DNA from: SW10 sp965657795
GTDB lineage: Bacteria; Verrucomicrobiota; Verrucomicrobiia; Verrucomicrobiales; Akkermansiaceae
Reading direction: 5' to 3'
Assembly: GCA_965657795.1 (NCBI GenBank)
Contig: CBFHQJ010000087.1
Span: 1 to 21,297, forward strand
Length of the DNA: 21,297 bases
The position numbers were made by a program, and so were the translations under genes. The notes below the pieces were generated by a model. It was not told the origin of the DNA. It ran no database searches and saw only the letters and a list, made by a program, of their open reading frames with translations. Shown here one piece after another: positions 1-7,575 of this stretch (positions within the stretch are counted from its first letter, which is position 1; the number at the start of each line of letters is the position of its first letter).

Positions 1-259
1 AATTTAGATTTGTAGCCTCATCACGGCTTGGAAGAGGATGAGGCCCACACCAAAAGACAACTTGACCGGATCTCGACTTTATTCAGCGCTTCCCTAGTCT
101 CCGGACATCTTCAAACGCCTTCTATTCTTCATTTTACTCACACTCACTCCCATCTCTGTTCTGGCCGGATCACGTGGCGTTGATCTCGCCTTCATCGATG
201 CCACCACCGGCACCCGCTCGAAAGCCAGCCTTCGTCTCGCCGAGCTCCTCGAAAAGGAC

Positions 260-628
260 ATGCGTGAACTCTATATTTCACCAAAAGTCGCCACTCTTTT
301 TCCCTGGAGTGAGTTCGAGCTAAAATTGACGGTTCTGAAGACCAAGACCAGCGGGATGAACTTCGACCGACTCCTCAACACCAAGGGTCAAAAGAAGATC
401 AGCGCGCTTTTTGATAGCGGCAAGGTTCAGGATGGCCTCATCGTCTTCTTCCACGATAAAGCCAATGGCTTTGCCCGTCTGAAGCTTTACACTTGGGATG
501 GCTCGGAAGCACTGCTTCTCCGCCTTCCGCTTGAAGGCAAGAAGTCGCCCATGCCCAATTCTCTTTTAAAGGGCACCCGACATGGTGCACTTGCGGCGAT
601 CGGCGCCTCAGTCCGCTGGACTCCATAA
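260..628 (+). CDS. Small secreted protein of unknown function; true N-terminus probably further upstream
   Basis: I do not recognise the family. The first ATG gives 122 residues, but the same frame is open back to a TAG at 95-97. The upstream part reads as a good signal peptide (IFKRLLFFILLTLTPISVLAG, shown here as IFKRLLFFILL then TLTPISVLAG) followed by about 30 charged, helix-like residues that run straight into the ATG at 260. The mature protein therefore very probably begins near position 170. There is no ATG, GTG or TTG in the upstream part; the best-placed codon is ATC at 107. The body is mixed alpha/beta, ends with GASVRWTP, and has no cysteines or recognisable catalytic motif. It ends 10 bp before the sulfatase ATG, so the two are likely co-transcribed. 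Coordinates give the minimal ATG-started form. Confidence 0.55.
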   Translation: MRELYISPKVATLFPWSEFELKLTVLKTKTSGMNFDRLLNTKGQKKISALFDSGKVQDGLIVFFHDKANGFARLKLYTWDGSEALLLRLPLEGKKSPMPNSLLKGTRHGALAAIGASVRWTP

Positions 629-638
629 TCCTCAATCG

Positions 639-1970
639 ATGATCAAGATCCCTCTCTTCCTTTGTCTCGCTTCCGCACTCGGAGCGGCCCAACCCAATAT
701 CATCCTCTGCATGACTGACGATCAGGGCTGGGGTGACACCGGCTACAACGGGCATCCGGTCTTACGCACTCCTCATCTCGATCAAATGGCGAATGAGGGG
801 ATCCGCTTTGAGCGATTCTACTCTGCTGCGCCGGTTTGCTCTCCCACCCGTGGCAGCTGCCTGACCGGTCGTCACCCCTACCGCTATGGAATCTTCACGG
901 CGAACAAGGGACACATGAAGAAAAACGAAGTCACCTTGGCGGAAGTCCTAAAAACAAAAGGCTACGCCACCGGGCACTTCGGCAAATGGCATCTTGGCAC
1001 CCTCACCACGAAAACCAAAGATGCCAATCGCGGCAAACCCGGAAATACCAGAGACTACGCCATCCCAACGCAACACGGATTCGACGCCTATTTTTCCACC
1101 GAGTCCAAAGTTCCGACCTATTGGAAGCCTGGCGATTACAATCAATATGGAACGCACTATTGGACAGGAGTTGAAAAAATGGTTCCCGCTTCGGAAATCA
1201 AGGGTGACGACTCGATGCTCATTATGGACCGGGCTCTCCCCTTCATTCAAAAAGCAGCCAAAGAAGAGACGCCTTTTTTTACGGTGATTTGGTTTCACGC
1301 TCCCCACCTTCCCGTTGTTTCAGCTCCTCCTTATACCGATGGCTACACCGAGCATCAGGATTACTACGGTTGCATCACAGCTCTCGATGAACAAGTTGGC
1401 CGACTCCGCTCCGAACTCAAAACTCTGGGAGTCGCGGACAACACCATGCTCTGGTTTTGCTCCGATAACGGCCCCGAGGGCAACAGCAAGGCTCCCGGAC
1501 GGACGAAAAACCTACGAGGCCGCAAACGAAGCCTTTACGAAGGCGGAGTCCGGGTGCCCGGGCTGCTGATCTGGCCTGACATGATCAAGGAAACCCGCAC
1601 CGTAAAAATTCCCTGCAGCACCAGCGATTACTTCCCAACGGTTCTCGAGGCCCTCGGCCACACTCTTCCGGAGGCAGAGGCCCGCCCTTACGATGGAGTG
1701 AGCCTCCTTCCCTTAATTAGAAACGAAATGAAAGAGCGAGCCCGCCCCATCGCTTTTGAATCGAAAAAACAGATCTCGCTCACCGGCAACCAATTCAAAC
1801 TCATCAGCATGGATGCTGGCAAGAGCTACGAACTCTATGATCTCATCGCAGATCCCGAAGAATCAAAGAACCTTGCCAGAGACCTGCCGGATCAAGTCAG
1901 CAAGATGCGGGCACAACTCAAAAAATGGCGCAAATCCTGTAAAAGGAGCGCTTCCGGCGACGATTACTAG
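639..1970 (+). CDS. Secreted formylglycine-dependent sulfatase (S1 family)
   Basis: This is a type I sulfatase that hydrolyses sulfate esters, probably on a polysaccharide outside the cytoplasm. The ATG at 639 is chosen because it starts a signal peptide (MIKIPLFLCLASALGAAQ). The longer open frame from 582 overlaps the preceding gene and adds non-signal residues. Visible motifs are the metal-binding Asp27-Asp28 in TDDQGWGD, the formylglycine motif CSPTR with Cys67 followed by GSCLTGR, Lys116-Trp117-His118 in GKWHLG, and Asp276-Asn277 in SDNGPEG. LRGRKRSLYEGGVRVPG and the C-terminal YELYDLIADPEESKNLA are also typical. At 443 residues the length is normal for the family. Cys67 needs a maturase (FGE or anSME) encoded elsewhere. 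The substrate cannot be read from the sequence. Confidence 0.95.
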   Translation: MIKIPLFLCLASALGAAQPNIILCMTDDQGWGDTGYNGHPVLRTPHLDQMANEGIRFERFYSAAPVCSPTRGSCLTGRHPYRYGIFTANKGHMKKNEVTLAEVLKTKGYATGHFGKWHLGTLTTKTKDANRGKPGNTRDYAIPTQHGFDAYFSTESKVPTYWKPGDYNQYGTHYWTGVEKMVPASEIKGDDSMLIMDRALPFIQKAAKEETPFFTVIWFHAPHLPVVSAPPYTDGYTEHQDYYGCITALDEQVGRLRSELKTLGVADNTMLWFCSDNGPEGNSKAPGRTKNLRGRKRSLYEGGVRVPGLLIWPDMIKETRTVKIPCSTSDYFPTVLEALGHTLPEAEARPYDGVSLLPLIRNEMKERARPIAFESKKQISLTGNQFKLISMDAGKSYELYDLIADPEESKNLARDLPDQVSKMRAQLKKWRKSCKRSASGDDY

Positions 1971-2080
1971 ACTGCACCCAGCTTAAAAGTCCCAATTCCC
2001 AAGACCATCAACTTGAGATTTCGCTGGAGAAGAGCCATCTTCACGGTATCTCAGGTCAAAGACATTTCGCAACTTCCACA

Positions 2081-2107
2081 TCTGCCTTCTTCGCCAAAGT
2101 CGGCAGA
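2081..2107. repeat. Imperfect inverted repeat upstream of the CotH gene
   Basis: TCTGCC at 2081-2086 pairs with GGCAGA at 2102-2107, and part of the interior (CTT with AAG) can also pair. It lies 30-57 bp before the CotH start and abuts a TATAAT. It could be an operator or a weak hairpin behind the sulfatase gene. There is no T-run after it, so an intrinsic terminator is not supported. Confidence 0.35.
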
Positions 2108-2117
2108 TTTCTATAAT
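2090..2117 (+). promoter_or_regulatory. Possible sigma70-type promoter of the CotH gene
   Basis: A perfect TATAAT at 2112-2117 stands 20 bp before the ATG at 2138. The best -35 at a 16-bp spacing is TTCGCC (2090-2095), a weak match to TTGACA. The right arm of the inverted repeat lies in the spacer. Only the -10 box is convincing. Confidence 0.35.
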
Positions 2118-2137
2118 CCCCGTTTACGATCTTCCCG

Positions 2138-5100
2138 ATGAAACCATCCTTCGCTCACCTGCTCATCTTTTCACTACCATTGAGTATCTCTCCCGCCCTC
2201 GCCGGCAATTACTCTCAAAACTTCACGGGATTTCCCCAAGGCACCACCAATCTGGGCGACGGCTCTGAGATCGGGAGTAGCAACGGAATTGCCCAGGTGC
2301 GTAGCACGGCCTCACCTTACCTGCGCCTTACCGCGAGCGGAACCGGAGGAACAAGTGCCTCGATGAAGCTCCCCGACCTCGACCCCGGAGAAGCCATCGA
2401 ATCTTTCACCGTTAACTTCAATCTTCAGATCGGTGGAAGTGGAGGGTTTGCCGATGGTGTCTCGTTGACCTTCGGCGCAATCGCATCCGGCGATGGCGGC
2501 GGTGAAGCAGGATTCGCGGTCGACAACGGCCTCGTCGTTGCCTGGGACACTTACAACAACGGTGGCGACTCTCCTTCAATCGAGGTTTTTGCGGACGGAA
2601 TCAGCCTCGATAATAATCTCCACAACTACAGCTCAACTGCCAATGCCTGGATCCCGGTAATCATCCACTGGGACAGCAATGGCCTCGATCTCACCTACAA
2701 TGGGAACGCCCTCGCCACAAATCTCCCCACCCCGGGATTTGTCCCGAAGGCCGGAAATCGCTTTGCCTTCTCGGGGCGAACCGGCGGAGTCTCGCAAAAC
2801 TCTTACCTCGATGACCTTTCGTTCGTAACGACCACTGCCACTCCAATTTCGACAGGTGGTCCGGTGATTAGTGAGTTCGTTGCCGACAATGACGACACTC
2901 TCGAAGACGAAGATCTCGACAACCCGGATTGGCTCGAACTCTACAATGGAAAGAGCACCAGCCAAAATCTCGATGGTTACTACCTCACCAACGACCCCGC
3001 CCAAAGCACTCTGTGGCGCCTCCCCGCCGTGACGATGGACCCTTATGGCTACCTGACACTTTTTGCTTCCGGGAAGGATCGCGCCGTTGCGGGTTCACCC
3101 CTCCACACCAACTTCTCCCTTCCAAAGGAAGGCGGCTATCTCGCTTTGATTGCGCCCGACGGAGTGACCGTGATCACCGAGTTCAATTATTTGGCCCAAA
3201 CGGAAGATATTTCCTACGGTGAACTCGGCCAATCCCGCACCCTTGGGTTCCTCGAAATACCCACGCCCGGTCAAATTAACTCCGGCCTTCAGGCTACCGG
3301 GCCTCCCGCGGAAGACGTCCGCTTCGACAAGACCGGCGGAGTCTTCTCAAACTCGACCACTCTTTCCATTCTCCCCCCGGATTCTCCGACTGCCGTGATC
3401 CGCTACACCACCAACGGAACAGTTCCCAACGAGAGCTCTCCCATCTACTCATCGAATTTCAACCTCACCAACACCACCACCGTTCGAGCCCGGATTTTTG
3501 AAACCGGACGCCTTCCGGGCGAAATCAAAAGCCGCACCCTCATCGAACTTGCTTCCAATGTGCAAAACTTCAGCTCCAATCTCCCCATCATTGTTGTCGA
3601 TTCCGCCGGGGTGAATATTGACCTCGCCAGCAACCCCGGAGCTCCCCGTCCCTTCCGCCCCGTTTACACCGTTGTCATCGAACGCGATCCCCTCACCGGC
3701 GAAGCCCGGATCAACGACTCCCCCGATTTCACCGGCCGGGGTGGCATGCACGTTCGGGGTCAGTCCTCCTCGGGATTCCCCAAGAAGCAATATGCCTGGG
3801 AAACCTGGAACAACGAAAACGAGGACAAGGACGTTTCTATTTTGGGGATGCCCAGCGAGTCCGACTGGATCCTCTACGCTCCCTATTCTGACAAAACTCT
3901 GATGCGAAATGGCATCGTTTACGAAAGTGCCCGGAACGAATGGGGCAACTTTGGCGGTGTGCGCACCCGCTACGTCGAGGTGTTCTTCAACTCAAACGGC
4001 GGCACGGTCTCGATGAATGACTACCGGGGGGTCTATGTCATGATGGAAAAAATCAAGCGCGACAACGAGCGCATTGATGTTGAAAAACTCAGCGACCTCG
4101 TCACCGACCCCGCCCTCATCACCGGAGGCTACATCTTCAAAAAAGACAAAGGACCCTACAGCAGCCCTTGGAACACCGCCATCGAAGGAGTCCCTCTCGA
4201 CATGCATTACCCCGAGCGTCCCAACACCGCTCAGTTCGACTACCTCAGGGGTTACGTCAACGAGATGGAGACCACCTTGCATAGTTCCACTTTTGGCGAC
4301 CCGACCTTGGGATACCGTGGCTTTATCGAAACCGACACCTTTGTCGATGCCCACCTCTTTACCGAAGCTTTCAAGGACATCGATGGCTACCGCATCAGTA
4401 CCTACTACTCCAAATCACGAGGCGGAAAAATCAGGGCACTGCCGGTCTGGGATTTTAACCTCGGACTCGGCAACGCCAACTACCTCGACGGACAAGAGCC
4501 CACTGGTTGGTATTACGAAGACGTCAACACTCCGAACTATTACTGGTATCAGCGCCTCTTCCAGGACACAGAGTTTGATCTCCAATACTGGGATCGATTC
4601 TGGGAACTGCGACGGTCACTTTTAGAAACATCCCACATGATGGCGATGATCGACCGCCATGACGCCGAACTCGATGGCAGCAACGGCACTCCAAATGCCG
4701 TGACCCGAAACTTTGATGAATGGAACATCCTCGGCTCATACGTCTGGCCCAACGCCGACGGCTTCGGATCCCGCACGACTCATCAGGCCGAAGTCGATTG
4801 GATGAAGAACTGGCTTTCCCAACGACTGCTCTGGATGGAGACCCAATCACGCGGTACCAATGGCCTCGCCCGCCCTCCAAGCTTCAACCGATACGGAGGC
4901 GAGGTGAACGCAGGATTCGATCTCACCATGACCGAGCCCAATGGCTGGGGCGGAGGACAAATTTACTACACCCTCGATGGCACTGACCCGCGACCGGGAC
5001 CCAATCCTTCTGTTACTCTTGTCTCCGAAGACTCTGCTTGCGAAGTTCTCGTTCCTTCCGTTGCCAATGGAGGCAGCAGCTTGGGCATCAGCCAATGGAC

Positions 5101-6625
5101 CAACCCGACTGATCCACCGAACGCAGCGAACTGGACGAGTGGGACCCAGGGAGTCGGCTATGAGCGGAGTTCCAACAACCTTTACGACGACTACTTCAAC
5201 ATCGATGTCGAAGCCGCAATGTTCACCGAGAACGCCTCCTGCTGGATTCGCATCCCCTTCACGATTTCATCGCAAGCAGAGCTTGATTCCCTCAATGCTC
5301 TCACCTTGAAAATGCGCTACGATGACAGCTTTGTGGCTTACCTGAACGGGGTGGAAGTTGTCCGCGAGGCAAATGCTCCGGTCACGCTCACATACACCTC
5401 CGGAGCGGTTGGCACCCATGACGATTCGGCCGCAATCAACTACGTAAACTTCTCCGTTGCCAGTGGCACCGGCAACCTCCAGGTGGGTCAGAACATTCTC
5501 GCGATCCACGGCTTAAACAATGGAACGGGTAGTAGTGATGCTCTTTGGTCCTGTATCCTGGAAGCCAGCCAAGGGACCGCCAATTCCGTCTCACCCTCGG
5601 CACAAGTTTATGCCAGCCCCATCGACCTTACCGACTCCGTCGATGTCCGGGCCCGCGTCTTTGATGGCGAAAGATGGAGCCCGTTGAGCCTTGCTAATTT
5701 CGCCGTCGCCACCGTCCCGGCAACCGTCGACAATTTGGTCATCTCCGAGATCCACTACCGCCCCGCTGAACCAACACCCGAAGAACAGGCTGCGGGCTTC
5801 CTGACCCGGGGAGATTTTGAATACCTCGAACTGCTCAACATTGATCCCGTAAACTCAATCTCGCTCGAGGGAATCACCTTTATCGACGGCATCACCTTCA
5901 CCGGCTTCGACAACACCCTGCCCGCTTCCGCCCGTGTTCTGGCATCCGGCGAACGCGTGCTCTTGGTCAAGAATTTGGCCGCCTTCAACCTCCGCCACCC
6001 CGGGCTGAATGTGGCCGGAGAGTATTCCGGATCACTAAGAAACGAGGGTGAGCAGATCGTTTTGTTGGATGGCGGAGGGACGGTCATTCGGGACTTCATC
6101 TACGATGACGAGATGCCCTGGCCTGCTTCGGCCGGAGACGGCACCGGATTCTCGCTCGTTCTTAACAATCCTCTCGTCAACCCCGACCACGCCAGTCCTT
6201 TCAGCTGGAGGTCAAGTGTTGCTCTCAATGGCTCCCCCGGAGGTGATGATTCCAATCCCTTCACCGGCAATCCCCAGGACGACCATGATAAGGACGGCTA
6301 CAACGCATTCCTTGAATACGCCCTCGGCACAGATGACGGAGAAGGGAGTTCGATTCCCGGAGTCCAGCTGGGCTCTGAGTCCGTCCCGGACTCCGGTGAA
6401 CACCTCACGATCTCATTTTCAATCAACCTCGCCGCGGTTGGTTTACAGTATTCACTTGAAACCTCCGGCGACCTGTCGAATTGGACTCCGGCAATTTCAA
6501 CGCTCCATATTTCCACGATCAATCAAGGAGACGGAACCGCTATCATGACATTTCGCTCGGATAGCCCTGCGGCAGAACTCCCGCCGCATAGCTATTACCG
6601 AATCAAGGTTACCGGACAACCTTAG
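2138..6625 (+). CDS. Large secreted CotH-family protein with lectin-like, lamin-tail and chitobiase-like domains
   Basis: A 1495-residue exported protein. The signal peptide is MKPSFAHLLIFSLPLSISPALAG. In order I see: a legume-lectin-like beta-sandwich (about 25-230); a lamin-tail domain (from about 244, ISEFVADNDD and DWLELYNG); a chitobiase/FN3-like module (about 392-455, IRYTTNGTVP then VRARIFE); the CotH region (about 500-890, with HVRGQSSSGFPKKQ near 535, VMMEKIKRDNERIDVEKL near 634 and LPVWDFNLGLGN near 767); a second chitobiase-like module (GQIYYTLDGTDPRPG near 935) completed only near 1155-1190 (VDVRARVFDGERWSP); a galactose-binding-like insert between those halves; a second lamin-tail domain (from about 1199, VISEIHYRP); and a C-terminal part with DDHDKDGYNAFLEYALGTDD. 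CotH of Bacillus spore coat is an atypical protein kinase; the role of these giant bacterial homologues is unknown, with glycan binding plausible. Its stop is 12 bp from the convergent DUF1080 stop. Confidence 0.9.
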   Translation: MKPSFAHLLIFSLPLSISPALAGNYSQNFTGFPQGTTNLGDGSEIGSSNGIAQVRSTASPYLRLTASGTGGTSASMKLPDLDPGEAIESFTVNFNLQIGGSGGFADGVSLTFGAIASGDGGGEAGFAVDNGLVVAWDTYNNGGDSPSIEVFADGISLDNNLHNYSSTANAWIPVIIHWDSNGLDLTYNGNALATNLPTPGFVPKAGNRFAFSGRTGGVSQNSYLDDLSFVTTTATPISTGGPVISEFVADNDDTLEDEDLDNPDWLELYNGKSTSQNLDGYYLTNDPAQSTLWRLPAVTMDPYGYLTLFASGKDRAVAGSPLHTNFSLPKEGGYLALIAPDGVTVITEFNYLAQTEDISYGELGQSRTLGFLEIPTPGQINSGLQATGPPAEDVRFDKTGGVFSNSTTLSILPPDSPTAVIRYTTNGTVPNESSPIYSSNFNLTNTTTVRARIFETGRLPGEIKSRTLIELASNVQNFSSNLPIIVVDSAGVNIDLASNPGAPRPFRPVYTVVIERDPLTGEARINDSPDFTGRGGMHVRGQSSSGFPKKQYAWETWNNENEDKDVSILGMPSESDWILYAPYSDKTLMRNGIVYESARNEWGNFGGVRTRYVEVFFNSNGGTVSMNDYRGVYVMMEKIKRDNERIDVEKLSDLVTDPALITGGYIFKKDKGPYSSPWNTAIEGVPLDMHYPERPNTAQFDYLRGYVNEMETTLHSSTFGDPTLGYRGFIETDTFVDAHLFTEAFKDIDGYRISTYYSKSRGGKIRALPVWDFNLGLGNANYLDGQEPTGWYYEDVNTPNYYWYQRLFQDTEFDLQYWDRFWELRRSLLETSHMMAMIDRHDAELDGSNGTPNAVTRNFDEWNILGSYVWPNADGFGSRTTHQAEVDWMKNWLSQRLLWMETQSRGTNGLARPPSFNRYGGEVNAGFDLTMTEPNGWGGGQIYYTLDGTDPRPGPNPSVTLVSEDSACEVLVPSVANGGSSLGISQWTNPTDPPNAANWTSGTQGVGYERSSNNLYDDYFNIDVEAAMFTENASCWIRIPFTISSQAELDSLNALTLKMRYDDSFVAYLNGVEVVREANAPVTLTYTSGAVGTHDDSAAINYVNFSVASGTGNLQVGQNILAIHGLNNGTGSSDALWSCILEASQGTANSVSPSAQVYASPIDLTDSVDVRARVFDGERWSPLSLANFAVATVPATVDNLVISEIHYRPAEPTPEEQAAGFLTRGDFEYLELLNIDPVNSISLEGITFIDGITFTGFDNTLPASARVLASGERVLLVKNLAAFNLRHPGLNVAGEYSGSLRNEGEQIVLLDGGGTVIRDFIYDDEMPWPASAGDGTGFSLVLNNPLVNPDHASPFSWRSSVALNGSPGGDDSNPFTGNPQDDHDKDGYNAFLEYALGTDDGEGSSIPGVQLGSESVPDSGEHLTISFSINLAAVGLQYSLETSGDLSNWTPAISTLHISTINQGDGTAIMTFRSDSPAAELPPHSYYRIKVTGQP

Positions 6626-6637
6626 AAACGGGCTCGA

Positions 6638-7519
6638 TCAGTCCTTCAAAGGACGCACCCAGATATTGCGGAAGCGCACCGGATTGCCGTGATCCTGCAT
6701 TGAAATAGGCATCTTGTCGGGGTGAGCCTTGTAGTCTGAAGCGGCATGAGGTCCCCGCCATCCAGTGCCACCGCTGAGCACGGTGTGATCCTGAATCAGC
6801 ACGCCATTGTGGAGCACGGTAAAAGTGGCGCGGCGGGTCACCTTTCCGTCCTTATCAAAAAGCGGGCGATGGAAAATGATATCGTAGCTCTGCCACTCAC
6901 CCGGCTTCTTCGCCGCGTTTACCAACGGCTTGGAACGACCGTAGAGCGCTCCCGCCTGACCATCGGCGTATGTCTGGTTTTCGTAACTATCAAGCACCTG
7001 TATTTCATAGGTTCCCATCAAGAAAACTCCGCTATTACCGCGTCCCTGACCATTGCCCTGAACTTTGGACGGTGAAGCCCACTCGATGTGAAGCTGGCAT
7101 GATCCAAACTTCTCTTTCGATTGGACATACCCGGCCCGGCGAACGGATTCCATGGCACCATCCGCGACTTTCCACTTACTGGGACCGCCTTTGGTGTCCG
7201 TCCAATTTGCGCTGAAAGACTCCGCGCTTCCATCAAAAAGCACCACCGCATCAGAGGGCGGCGCACCGGGCTTATCGCCGGGAGTCACCACAGGTGGAAG
7301 TGGCTGCTTGGTCGTGTCGGTTTCATGAACCTTCACCCCATCGATATACATGTAAACTGTCTCATTGCCCTTCGCGTCCTTCTTTTTCTCAACCTTTATC
7401 TCAGGCTTGGTCATGTCCTCCTGGGCATGAAGGGAAGGTGCAACCGTAGCCAGCGCGAGCGCAGCCGCAGGAGTGGTGATTCGAAATAGATCTGTCAGGG
7501 AAGATTTTCTTTTTGGCAT
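6638..7519 (-). CDS. Secreted DUF1080 / 3-keto-disaccharide hydrolase-like protein
   Basis: A 293-residue exported protein. The ATG at 7519 gives a signal peptide, MPKRKSSLTDLF followed by a hydrophobic run and SLHAQ; a GTG three codons upstream at 7528 is also possible. After a charged and proline-rich linker (about 37-88), residues about 91-293 form the concanavalin-like DUF1080 fold: VVLFDG, WKVADGAMES, RGNSGVFLMGTYEIQVLDS, GALYGR, GEWQSYDIIFHRPLF and the C-terminal VRFRNIWVRPL. Family members described as 3-keto-disaccharide hydrolases cleave oxidised disaccharides or glycosides; others may bind or modify different glycans, so activity is inferred. It lies 56 bp behind the propeller/cytochrome c gene on the same strand and is probably in one transcript with it. 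Confidence 0.9.
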   Translation of the reverse strand: MPKRKSSLTDLFRITTPAAALALATVAPSLHAQEDMTKPEIKVEKKKDAKGNETVYMYIDGVKVHETDTTKQPLPPVVTPGDKPGAPPSDAVVLFDGSAESFSANWTDTKGGPSKWKVADGAMESVRRAGYVQSKEKFGSCQLHIEWASPSKVQGNGQGRGNSGVFLMGTYEIQVLDSYENQTYADGQAGALYGRSKPLVNAAKKPGEWQSYDIIFHRPLFDKDGKVTRRATFTVLHNGVLIQDHTVLSGGTGWRGPHAASDYKAHPDKMPISMQDHGNPVRFRNIWVRPLKD

Positions 7520-7575
7520 GGAGGGCACTCTATGATTTCGCCACCCAAAGGGTCAACTTCCGATCCTACCCCGAA

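Noticed and set aside
38..97. ATG at 38 in the same frame as the first gene, ending at TAG 95-97
   Set aside because: The 19 encoded residues are hydrophilic and do not form part of a signal peptide, so a readthrough product is not supported.
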